Assembly (NCBI RefSeq): GCF_001908185.1
Contig: NZ_LGHM01000094.1
Location: 1 to 43,024, forward strand
DNA length: 43,024 nt
Direction: 5' to 3'
From: Bradyrhizobium sp. AS23.2
Lineage (GTDB): Bacteria > Pseudomonadota > Alphaproteobacteria > Rhizobiales > Xanthobacteraceae
Positions within the stretch are counted from its first letter, which is position 1. Each line of letters begins with the position of its first letter. The position numbers and the translations under genes were made by a program. The notes under the pieces are model-generated. The model did not search any database. It saw only the letters and a program-made list of their open reading frames with translations, and was not told the origin of the DNA. Shown one piece after another: positions 33,540-41,822 of the stretch.

Positions 33540-35126
33540 ATGCGAGGGACGACGGGGCGGCTTTTGCTGCTCGGAGGTGTGCTGTGCGTCGTTGCAGCAG
33601 CGGCGCAAGCCGAAGATGTCAAGCGCGGCGGGACCGCGGTCATTCACATGAATGCAGAGCAGGGTGTGTTGAACCCCGCGCTTCGCGCATCGACCGGCGT
33701 CTATCAGATCAGCGGCAAGTTCATGGAGCCGCTGATCGACAAGGCCTATGACGGCTATGTGGGCGTCCTCGCCACCGAGTGGTCATCCTCGGCTGACGGC
33801 AAGGCGATCACCTTCAAGCTGCGTGAGGGCGTGAAGTGGCACGATGGCAAGCCGTTCACCTGCGATGACGTTGCCTTCACGGCCATGAACCTGTGGAAGA
33901 AGCTGCTGAACTATTCCACGACGCTGCAGGCGAATCTGGAAGCGGTTGATTGTCCGACGCCGCATACGGCGGTCTTCAAGTATTCGAAGCCAATGCCGCT
34001 TGAGCTGCTCGTGGCGGCGATGCCGGATCTCGGCCATCCGGTGCCGAAGCATCTCTACGAAGGCACCGACATCCTCAAGAATCCCTATAACCAGAAGCCT
34101 GTCGGCACCGGGCCGTTCAAGTTCGTCGAATACAAGCGCGGTGAGTACATCATCGGCGAGCGCAACAAGGATTACTGGCGCGGCAAGGAGTATCCTTACC
34201 TCGATCGCGTGATCTGGCGTTTCATCCCGGACAAGGCGGCCGCCGCGGCGGCGCTGGAGGCCGGTGAAATGCATGAGTCCGGCTTCAACGGCATCTCCAT
34301 GGAAGACATGGTGCGCCTGAGCAAGGATCCGCGCTTCGACGTCGGCCCCAAGGGGTTCGAGAACAACGTCGCTCACTCGACGGTCGAGTTCAATCTTCGT
34401 AATCCGATCCTCTCCGATCTTCGCGTCCGTCAGGCGATCTACCACGCGCTCGACGCCGACTTCGCGCTGAAGACGATCATGCGCGGCTACGGCAAGCCCG
34501 GACGAGGTCCGATTCCAAGTGCGGCGGGGGCCAACTACACCGATGAGGTGCAGACCTATCCCTATAATGTCGAAAAGGCGAAAGCCCTGCTCGACGAGGC
34601 CGGCTACAAGCCGGACGCCAAAGGCATCCGCTTCAAACTCAAGCATCGTCCGGCACCATGGGGTGAGTATACCCAGTTGTGGGGCGAGTATTTCGCTCAG
34701 GCCATGAAGCAGGTCGGTATCGCCGTCGAACTCGTCACCAACGACGCGCCGGGCTTCCTCAACGGTGTCTATCGCGATCACGATTTCGACACCGCCAGCG
34801 GCTGGCACCAGTTTCGGGCCGACCCAGCCGTCTCCACCACCGTCTGGCTTCGCTCGGGCGCTCCGGTTGGGACCGCGTGGTCCAACCAGTTCGGCTACAA
34901 GTCCGATAAAATGGATGACCTGATCGACGCTGCGGCGGTCGAGCTCGATCCTGCCAAGCGCGCGAATCTCTATCATCAGGTTCAGAAGCTCGAGATGACG
35001 GATCTGCCGGTCATCTTCGCCATCGAGCATCCGTTCCTTGGCATCACCAACAAGAAGCTCAAGAACCACCACAACACGCCGCGCTGGGACTCTTCCAGCT
35101 GGTACGACGTGTGGCTTGATCAATAA
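33540..35126 (+). CDS. ABC transporter substrate-binding protein (SBP_bac_5, peptide/opine type)
   Basis: Periplasmic binding protein of the dipeptide/oligopeptide/nickel family, 528 residues. Signal peptide MRGTTGRLLLLGGVLCVVAAAAQA, cut after residue 24. Family signatures are YDGYVGVLATEWSSSADGKAITFKLREGVKWHDGKPFTCDDV and SDLRVRQAIYHALDADFALKTI. AGGAGGG is six bases before the ATG, the best ribosome site in the operon, which fits a highly made binding protein. Ligand is not given by sequence; the operon suggests a cysteine-derived thiazoline, thiazolidine or N-substituted cysteine rather than a peptide. Confidence 0.92.
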   Translation: MRGTTGRLLLLGGVLCVVAAAAQAEDVKRGGTAVIHMNAEQGVLNPALRASTGVYQISGKFMEPLIDKAYDGYVGVLATEWSSSADGKAITFKLREGVKWHDGKPFTCDDVAFTAMNLWKKLLNYSTTLQANLEAVDCPTPHTAVFKYSKPMPLELLVAAMPDLGHPVPKHLYEGTDILKNPYNQKPVGTGPFKFVEYKRGEYIIGERNKDYWRGKEYPYLDRVIWRFIPDKAAAAAALEAGEMHESGFNGISMEDMVRLSKDPRFDVGPKGFENNVAHSTVEFNLRNPILSDLRVRQAIYHALDADFALKTIMRGYGKPGRGPIPSAAGANYTDEVQTYPYNVEKAKALLDEAGYKPDAKGIRFKLKHRPAPWGEYTQLWGEYFAQAMKQVGIAVELVTNDAPGFLNGVYRDHDFDTASGWHQFRADPAVSTTVWLRSGAPVGTAWSNQFGYKSDKMDDLIDAAAVELDPAKRANLYHQVQKLEMTDLPVIFAIEHPFLGITNKKLKNHHNTPRWDSSSWYDVWLDQ

Positions 35127-35132
35127 GCCGAC

Positions 35133-35159
35133 CGGCCAGGGCGTTCGACGCTCTGGCCG
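35133..35159 (+). other. Intercistronic hairpin after the binding-protein gene
   Basis: CGGCCAGGGCG (35133-35143) and CGCTCTGGCCG (35149-35159) form an 11-bp stem with one G-U pair and a TTCGA loop. Such hairpins often protect the upstream message so that binding protein exceeds permease. Confidence 0.65.
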
Positions 35160-35180
35160 CTCTTAACGGAGCATGGCGAC

Positions 35181-36170
35181 ATGAGCCTTCTGGTTCCCCC
35201 GCTTCTAACCTACACCGTGCGCCGCATGGTTCAGGCGATTCCGATCATCATTCTGATCATGATCGGCAGTTTTCTCCTGATCAAGCTGGCGCCCGGCGAT
35301 ACCGTTGACGCCCTGGTGGGCGACATGGGTGGTGCGGACCCCGCTTTCGTGGCGAGGCTGCGTGCCGAATACGGTCTCGATCAATCGGTCTTTGTTCAGC
35401 TGTGGCGCTACATGCTCAAGCTCGTGCAGCTCGATTTCGGCTGGTCCTACGTCTACGAGCAGCCTGTCATCGAAGTCCTGATGTCTCGCCTCGGCAACAC
35501 GTTGCTCTTGATGGTCAGTTCGCTGGTCGTGGCGTTCACGTTCGGCGTGGCGCTCGGCGCAATTGCCGCCCGGCGCGCCTATTCATGGACCGACAACATG
35601 ATTTCGACGCTTGGCCTCGTCTTCTACGCCATGCCGTCGTTTTTCCTCAGCTTGCTGTTAATTCTCATTTTCTCCGTGAAGCTCGGGTGGCTTCCGGTCG
35701 GTGGCATTCGCACGATCGGCGCATTCAAGACGGGATGGGCAGACGTCGCCGATGTGGCGCGCCATCTGGTGATGCCGACCGCCGCCCTCTCGTTGATCTA
35801 TCTCGCTTTCTATATGCGCCTGATGCGCACGAGCGTGCTGGAGGTAATGGACCTTGATTTCGTGCGTACCGCCCGCGCCAAGGGCGCGGGTGGCGCGCGG
35901 CTTATGTTTCACCATGTCATGCGCAATGCACTGCTGCCGGTGGTGACGCTGCTCGGCCTGCAATTCTCCACCGTCCTTGGCGGCTCGGTCGTTGTTGAAA
36001 CGATCTTTTCCCTGCCGGGGATAGGGCAGCTTGCCTACACCTCCGTGGTCAAGCGCGATCTCAACACCCTGATGGGGATCATTGCGCTCAGCTCGATCAT
36101 CGTCGTGATCGTCAACGTGCTGACCGACCTCATCTATGCCTGGCTCGACCCGCGGATCGAACTGAAATGA
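35181..36170 (+). CDS. ABC transporter permease (DppB-like)
   Basis: First inner-membrane permease of the importer, 329 residues, six transmembrane helices (RRMVQAIPIIILIMIGSFLLIKLAPGD at the N-terminus, as in DppB). The EAA coupling loop is ARAKGAGGARLMFHHVMRNALLPV, followed by GGSVVVETIFSLPGIGQL. It begins 54 nt after the binding-protein gene and its stop overlaps the next start by four bases (ATGA). It should pair with the permease at 36167-37093. Confidence 0.93.
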   Translation: MSLLVPPLLTYTVRRMVQAIPIIILIMIGSFLLIKLAPGDTVDALVGDMGGADPAFVARLRAEYGLDQSVFVQLWRYMLKLVQLDFGWSYVYEQPVIEVLMSRLGNTLLLMVSSLVVAFTFGVALGAIAARRAYSWTDNMISTLGLVFYAMPSFFLSLLLILIFSVKLGWLPVGGIRTIGAFKTGWADVADVARHLVMPTAALSLIYLAFYMRLMRTSVLEVMDLDFVRTARAKGAGGARLMFHHVMRNALLPVVTLLGLQFSTVLGGSVVVETIFSLPGIGQLAYTSVVKRDLNTLMGIIALSSIIVVIVNVLTDLIYAWLDPRIELK

Positions 36171-37093
36171 CCCATCCGGACACCAGTGTTGCGTCACGGC
36201 CCCTTCCGCCCGCGAGTCCTGCGCCGATCGCTCTCCCAGACATTGGCCTCGCGCAGACGCGCAGCCTCGTGCTCTGGCGTCGCTTTCGACGGAATCGCGC
36301 CGCTCTTCTTGGCCTCATTCTGTTCGTTGCCGTCGTGCTGATGGCTGCTCTCGCCGATGTCGTGACGCCCGGCGATCCGCTTCGCATTGCCGGATCGCCG
36401 CTGACGGATCCGCTGACTGTCGCCAGCAATCCCTGGGGCACGGACCAGCTCGGCCGCGACATCATGTCGGGCATCTTCCACGGCGCGCGTATTTCGCTGG
36501 CCATCGGCGTCGTTGCCACCGTGATCTCGATCGCTATCGGCGTCGTGATCGGCGCGGTTGCGGGCTATTTCGGCGGGCGGATCGATGGTGCGCTGATGCG
36601 CGTCACCGAAGCCTTTCAAACCATACCGAGCTTCGTTCTGCTGCTGACGCTCGTCGCCATTTTTGGCTCGAGCATCGAGATTATCGTGATCGCGATCGGC
36701 ATCGTGTCCTGGACGGCGCCGGCGCGCATGGTGCGCGCCGAGTTCATGTCGCTGCGCAGACGCGAGTTCGTGGATGCGGCACGTAATCTGGGCGTCAGCG
36801 ACATGTCGATCATCTTTCGCGAGATTCTGCCGAATGCGCTGCCGCCGGTCGTGGTTTTCGCGTCGGTCGTCATGGCGAACTCGATCCTCATGGAAAGCGC
36901 GCTTGCCTTTCTCGGGCTCGGCGATCCGAACTACGCGAGTTGGGGCAACATGATCGGCCAGGGGCGCGCAGTGCTGCGCACGGCCTGGTTTTGCTCGGTC
37001 ATTCCGGGCATCGCAATTCTTCTCACGGTTCTCTCTTTCAGCCTGATGGGCGAAGGTCTGAACGATGCACTCAATCCGAGGCAGAAAAGATGA
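36167..37093 (+). CDS. ABC transporter permease (DppC-like)
   Basis: Second permease, 308 residues, with a proline-rich cytoplasmic N-terminus and six helices. WGTDQLGRDIMSGIFHGARISL is the DppC signature, the EAA loop is AARNLGVSDMSIIFREILPNALPP, and LGLGDPNYASWGNMIGQGR follows. ATGA overlaps join it to both the preceding permease and the following ATPase gene, showing tight translational coupling. Confidence 0.93.
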   Translation: MTHPDTSVASRPLPPASPAPIALPDIGLAQTRSLVLWRRFRRNRAALLGLILFVAVVLMAALADVVTPGDPLRIAGSPLTDPLTVASNPWGTDQLGRDIMSGIFHGARISLAIGVVATVISIAIGVVIGAVAGYFGGRIDGALMRVTEAFQTIPSFVLLLTLVAIFGSSIEIIVIAIGIVSWTAPARMVRAEFMSLRRREFVDAARNLGVSDMSIIFREILPNALPPVVVFASVVMANSILMESALAFLGLGDPNYASWGNMIGQGRAVLRTAWFCSVIPGIAILLTVLSFSLMGEGLNDALNPRQKR

Positions 37094-38731
37094 CCCGCGA
37101 GCGTAAGACCATTCTTGATGTTCGCGACCTCCAGATTACGTTGCCGGCGGGGGGGCGACCGTCCCCATGCCCTGTGGGATTTCAACCTGACCGTCGGCGA
37201 GGGCGAGATCGTTTGCCTCGTCGGGGAAAGCGGCTCCGGAAAGTCTCTGGCTGCCAATGCGGTGATGCGACTTCTCCCTGAGCCCCATGTTCGTGTCTCG
37301 CAGGGAGCAATCAATCTTGACGGGCAGGATCTGCTTTCTTTGTCCGAGACTGAGATGCGCTCTATCCGCGGCGATCGGATGGCGATGATCTTTCAGGAGC
37401 CCATGACGGCGCTCAATCCGCAGAAGACGGTGGGCTGGCAGATCGACGAGGTGTTGCGGCTGCACACCAATCTGAACAAGGCTGGACGCAAGGCGCGCGC
37501 GCTGGAAATCCTGGGCGATGTGCATATCCCGGCTCCCGCGTCGACCTACAATGCCTACCCGCATCAGATTTCCGGCGGCCAGCGCCAGCGTGTCATGATC
37601 GCGATGGCGCTGGTGCTCAAGCCGCGGCTGATTATCGCCGATGAGCCGACAACGGCGCTCGATGTCACCACGCAGAAGCAGATTCTGAAGCTCATCAAGG
37701 ATCTGCAGCAGGCGCAGGGAACCGGCATTTTGTTCATTACCCACGACTTCGGCGTGGTGGCGGAAATCGCTGACCGCATCGCGGTTCTTCGCCTCGGAGA
37801 ACTGGTGGAACAAGGGCCGGCCGCGCAGATTCTTCGGAGCCCGCAACATTCGTATACGCGCAAGCTCATCGCCGCGGTGCCGGCGTTGACGCCGCCTCCG
37901 GAGAAGCCCGCATCGAGCGAACCGCTGGTTCTCGAAGCGCGCGGCCTGCGCAAGACATTTGCGGCGCGCGGCGGCTTCCTGTCCGGCAAGCGCAATCCGG
38001 TGATCGCTGTGAAGGATCTTTCCTTCCAGCTTCGCCGTGGCGAAACGTTGGGTGTCGTCGGCGAAAGCGGCTCCGGTAAGACGACGGTTTCGCGCATCGT
38101 CACGCGGCTTCTGGAATCAGACAGCGGCGAAGTCCGCATCGATGGGCGCGATCTTATTTCGGCTTCGAAAACCGAGTTGCGGGCGTTGCGAAAAGACATC
38201 CAGATGGTGTTCCAGGACCCGATGGCTTCGCTCAATCCGCGGCGGCGTGTGGTGGAGTTGATCGCGCAGGGGCCCATTGTTCAAGGCGTTGCGAAGGATG
38301 TGGCTCACGCGCGGGCGCGCGAACTGCTTTCGTTGGTCGAGCTGCCGCCGGCGGCGGCCGAGCGCTATCCACACGAGTTCTCGGGCGGTCAACGTCAGCG
38401 CATCGGCATTGCCCGCGCATTGGCGATGGAGCCGCGCGTAATCGTCGCCGACGAGCCGGTCTCCGCTCTCGATGTGTCGGTGCAGGCGCAGGTTCTGAAG
38501 CTTCTCGCCGATCTTCGCGATCGTTTGCACTTGTCGCTTCTTTTCGTCACTCATGACCTGCGGGTCGCCGCCCAGCTCTGCGACAAGGTGATCGTCATGT
38601 CGAAGGGCGAGATCGTGGAAGCCGGCCCGACCGCGCGGGTCTTCGCCAATCCGGAGCACCCCTACACCCGCTCGTTGCTCGATTCCATTCCGGGCCGTGA
38701 CTGGGAACCGCCTGTTTGCAACGTGGCGTGA
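37090..38731 (+). CDS. Fused double ABC ATPase (DppD-DppF type; frameshift near the N-terminus)
   Basis: Drives the importer. It contains two nucleotide-binding domains in one chain. Domain 1 has Walker A GESGSGKS, signature SGGQRQRV and Walker B LIIADEPTTALD; domain 2 has Walker A GESGSGKTT, signature SGGQRQRI and Walker B VIVADEPVSALD, followed by an oligopeptide-type C-terminus. Both halves look active. The ATG at 37090 overlaps the permease stop (ATGA) and reads MTRERKTILDVRDLQITLPAGG, but the frame then shifts in a seven-G run (37149-37155); removing one G gives AGGDRPHALWDFNLTVGEGEIV. The true product would be about 546 residues. The frame break is more likely a sequence error than a defect, as every other gene in the operon is intact. 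Confidence 0.9.
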
Positions 38732-38763
38732 CGGACAGCGCACGCTCAAGGATCTGAACACGG

Positions 38764-40077
38764 ATGACAAAGACAACTTCAACCGCCGTTTTCCCCAAGT
38801 CGATCTGGGCCGAGACGGCGCCATCCCGCACGCCGACTCAACCGCTCAAGGGTGCGGTGGACGCCGACACCGTGATCGTGGGCGGCGGGCTCAGCGGCCT
38901 GTCTGCGGCCCTTCACCTCGCGCGGCGGGGACAGAAAGTTGTGCTGCTGGAAGCGATGGCGGTGGGCTGGGGTGCCTCCGGGCGTAACAATGGACAGGTC
39001 ATTCCGACCCTGACCTCCGCCGAGCCGGACGCCATCGTCAAGCGCTATGGCGATGCGGGCGAGCGCTTCGTCCGGCTGATCGGCAATAGCGCGAGCGTGT
39101 TGTTCGACCTCGTTCGCGAAGAGGGCATGGCAGCCGAGGCGGAGCAGGCTGGCTGGTTTCAACCGGCGCATTCGCCGGGAAGAGTACGTCTTTCGAGAAT
39201 GCGCGTTGAAGCGTGGAATCGCTTTGGTTTTCCGGCGCGCCTGCTCGACCGGGATGAATCCCGCGCGCTGCTCGGCTCGGATTTCTGGTATGGCGGAATG
39301 TTCAATCCGACCGGTGGTCATGTCAATCCGCTGGCGCTGGCCCGCGGATTTGCAGCGGCTGCGGAAAAGCATGGTGCCATCATCCACGAAGGAAGCCCGG
39401 CGACGGGCTGGCAGCGCGGCGCAGCCGGCTGGGTCGTTACGACGGCTGCAGGATCGGTGAAGGCAAAGAACCTTCTGCTCTGCACCAATGCGTACACCGG
39501 CGAGATCATTCCGGGTCTCGCCAGCCGTCTGGCTCGTACGATCGTGCCGGTGCTCGCCTGGCAGGTCGCGACTGCGCCGCTCTCGGACAATCTTCGCGGC
39601 ATGATTCTGCCTGGCAGGCAGGCCGTCTCCGACACGCGCGGCGATCTCAGATTCTTCCGCTACGATGCGCGCAATCGGTTGATCACCGGCGGCAACGTCA
39701 TCGGGCCGCATGATGTCGGCCGCCGTGTTGCGCAGAAGGCCGCGCAGAGCTTGGCGGATGCCTTCCCGGAGCTTGGGGTGCCTCAGATGACGCACACCTG
39801 GAGCGGCTATATCGGAATGACCTGGGATCGCTTCCCGCGCGTTCACAATCTCGGCCCCGATGGCTGGGCATGGATCGGCTGCAATGGCCGCGGCGTTGCG
39901 CTTGGTGTCTCGCTTGGCCGGGAAATGGCGCGCGCCGTTTCAGGCGACGCGATCTCGACGCTCGCATTGCCGGTTTCCGAACCGCATCCGCTGCCCTTCC
40001 ACAGCATTGCCCGGCGTATTGCCCCGACCTATCTGGCCTGGCTGCGCCGCAAAGACAAAATTGAAATGAAAGCCTGA
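38764..40077 (+). CDS. FAD-dependent amino-acid oxidase-like oxidoreductase (DAO family)
   Basis: The 437-residue flavoenzyme has the Rossmann motif VIVGGGLSGLSAALHLARRG (GxGxxG at 40-45) and GWGASGRNNGQV, as in the glycine/D-amino-acid oxidase family including PuuB-type gamma-glutamylputrescine oxidase. C-terminal WSGYIGMTWDRFPRV...IGCNGRGVALG closes the FAD site. It would oxidise a C-N bond of the imported compound, for example a D-amino acid or a thiazolidine ring to a thiazoline. It begins 32 nt after the ATPase stop and four bases before the ATC-hydrolase gene, in the middle of the operon. Confidence 0.9.
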   Translation: MTKTTSTAVFPKSIWAETAPSRTPTQPLKGAVDADTVIVGGGLSGLSAALHLARRGQKVVLLEAMAVGWGASGRNNGQVIPTLTSAEPDAIVKRYGDAGERFVRLIGNSASVLFDLVREEGMAAEAEQAGWFQPAHSPGRVRLSRMRVEAWNRFGFPARLLDRDESRALLGSDFWYGGMFNPTGGHVNPLALARGFAAAAEKHGAIIHEGSPATGWQRGAAGWVVTTAAGSVKAKNLLLCTNAYTGEIIPGLASRLARTIVPVLAWQVATAPLSDNLRGMILPGRQAVSDTRGDLRFFRYDARNRLITGGNVIGPHDVGRRVAQKAAQSLADAFPELGVPQMTHTWSGYIGMTWDRFPRVHNLGPDGWAWIGCNGRGVALGVSLGREMARAVSGDAISTLALPVSEPHPLPFHSIARRIAPTYLAWLRRKDKIEMKA

Positions 40078-40081
40078 ACGG

Positions 40082-40585
40082 ATGGATCAACCGATGAAAG
40101 ACATGCCTATCCTCGAGCGTCGGCGCATCGAGGCGCAAATCCTCAAGCACGTTCACGAAGTGATCGAGGCGCGATCCGGGACCGAGGAAGCCGATGCCGT
40201 GATCGGCACGGCCGTCAGCCGGTCGGCCATCGATCAGGGACGGGAGCTCGCGACTGCCTTGGGACACACGCCCGATCTGCAGGATTTCGCGGATATCATG
40301 CCGGCGTGGACGAAAGAGGATGCCCTGCGGGTCGAGATGGTAGAGGCGACCTCAGAGAAACTCGAATTCAACATCGTGCGGTGCCGTTACGCCGAGATGT
40401 ATCGGGAGATGGGCCTTGGCCGCATCGGTCATCTGCTCTCGTGCAATCGCGATGGTGATTTCTGCATTGGTTACAATCCGAAGATGAAGCTGACGCGCAC
40501 GCAAACAATCATGAGCGGAGCGAGTCATTGCGACTTCCGCTACCGCCTCGAGCCGGACGCCGACACGACCGGCAATTCGCAGTGA
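40082..40585 (+). CDS. L-2-amino-thiazoline-4-carboxylate hydrolase family protein (AtcB-like)
   Basis: The 167-residue protein matches the ATC_hydrolase family: FNIVRCRYAEMYREMGLGRIGHLLSCNRDGDFCIGYNPKMKLTRTQTIM and GASHCDFRYR are the defining blocks. In Pseudomonas the family member AtcB opens 2-amino-thiazoline-4-carboxylate to N-carbamoyl-L-cysteine. Conserved cysteines (RCRY, SCNR, HCDF) may be catalytic. The start could also be the ATG at 40094, preceded by GGATGG. It begins four bases after the oxidase stop and 16 before the amidohydrolase. The family also has many members of unknown substrate, so the exact reaction is not certain. Confidence 0.85.
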   Translation: MDQPMKDMPILERRRIEAQILKHVHEVIEARSGTEEADAVIGTAVSRSAIDQGRELATALGHTPDLQDFADIMPAWTKEDALRVEMVEATSEKLEFNIVRCRYAEMYREMGLGRIGHLLSCNRDGDFCIGYNPKMKLTRTQTIMSGASHCDFRYRLEPDADTTGNSQ

Positions 40586-40601
40586 ACGGAGACTAAGGAA
40601 A

Positions 40602-41768
40602 ATGCCCGTCGACAATTGGGTGTCTGGGTGCCTGGACGAACTGGTTGCCTTTCGTCGCGATCTTCACAGCAATCCGGAGCTTTTGTACGATCTGCCGCGG
40701 ACGTCGGCGCAGGTTGCGATTGCGTTACGCAACGCCGGCTGCGATGAAGTCGTCGAAGGCATCGGCAGGACCGGCGTCGTCGCCGTCATTCGTGGCAAGA
40801 GCAACATTTCGGGTCGGGCAATCGGCCTGCGATCCGACATGGATGCCCTTCCGATTCACGAAACGACCGGAAAACCCTGGGCCTCGCAAACGCCCGGAAA
40901 GATGCATGCCTGCGGCCATGACGGCCACACCACCATGTTGCTCGGCGCAGCCATGGGGCTTGCGCAGAACCGCAATTTCGACGGCACGGCCATCCTGATT
41001 TTCCAACCTGCCGAGGAAGGCGGCGCCGGTGCGCGCGCCATGATCGAGGACGGCTTGTTCCGTCGCTGGCCGGTCAACGAGGTTTACGGCATGCACAACA
41101 AGCCGAACCTGCCGATCGGAGAGTTCACGATCGCTCCGGGGCCTATCATGGGTTCGGTCGATATGATCGAGATCGAAATCGAGGGCGTCGGCGGTCATGC
41201 CGCATTGCCTCATCAGACGGTCGATCCTGCTCCGGTGATAGCGGCTGTCATTCAGGCGATCCAGACCATCACCGCGCGTACCATCAACCCCATGGACTCC
41301 GCCGTGATTTCGATCACGACGATTCACGGGGGCGACGCATTCAACGTGATCCCACAGACCGTGCGCATGACCGGAACGGTCCGGACGCTCAAGGATTCCG
41401 TTCGTGATCATGTCGAAGCGCGCCTCAACCAGGCGATCGCCGGCATTGCCGCGGCCTACGGAGCCAAGGGGAAGCTGGACTATTCACGTCATTATCCGGT
41501 GACGGTCAATCACGCGCAGGAAACGGAACTGGCCGCGGTTGCCGCCGAAGCCGTGGCCGGCATCGGACGCGTGAGCCGCGATATGCCGGCTACGCTTGGC
41601 GGGGAGGATTTCGCCTTCATGCTCAATGAAGTTCCGGGAGCGATGATCAATATCGGCAACGGACCAAGCGCCGGCCTGCATCATCCATCCTATGACTTCA
41701 ACGACGAAGCGATTGCCTGGGGTTGTTCCTATTGGTGCGAACTGGTGCGGCAGCGTCTACCGCTCTGA
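40602..41768 (+). CDS. M20 family metallo-amidohydrolase
   Basis: The 388-residue enzyme is of the M20D (hippurate hydrolase/IAA-amino acid hydrolase-like) type. Metal ligands visible are Cys104 and His106 (MHACGHDGHT), Glu138/139 (QPAEEGGAGA), His165 (MHNKP) and the C-terminal His in GLHHPSYDFND. It cleaves N-acyl or N-carbamoyl groups from amino acids. In the Pseudomonas ATC pathway an amidohydrolase (AtcC) releases cysteine from N-carbamoyl-cysteine, and this gene occupies that position, although AtcC belongs to a different M20 branch as far as I recall. It is 16 nt after the ATC-hydrolase gene. Confidence 0.92.
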   Translation: MPVDNWVSGCLDELVAFRRDLHSNPELLYDLPRTSAQVAIALRNAGCDEVVEGIGRTGVVAVIRGKSNISGRAIGLRSDMDALPIHETTGKPWASQTPGKMHACGHDGHTTMLLGAAMGLAQNRNFDGTAILIFQPAEEGGAGARAMIEDGLFRRWPVNEVYGMHNKPNLPIGEFTIAPGPIMGSVDMIEIEIEGVGGHAALPHQTVDPAPVIAAVIQAIQTITARTINPMDSAVISITTIHGGDAFNVIPQTVRMTGTVRTLKDSVRDHVEARLNQAIAGIAAAYGAKGKLDYSRHYPVTVNHAQETELAAVAAEAVAGIGRVSRDMPATLGGEDFAFMLNEVPGAMINIGNGPSAGLHHPSYDFNDEAIAWGCSYWCELVRQRLPL

Positions 41769-41822
41769 ACCGGTCGAAAACGAGTGAGGGGCCGCCGATC
41801 GGTTCGGTGGCGGAGACTATTG

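Noticed and set aside
33783..35123. Long antisense open frame (446 codons) over the binding-protein gene
   Set aside because: Same cause; the plus strand encodes an intact SBP_bac_5 protein.
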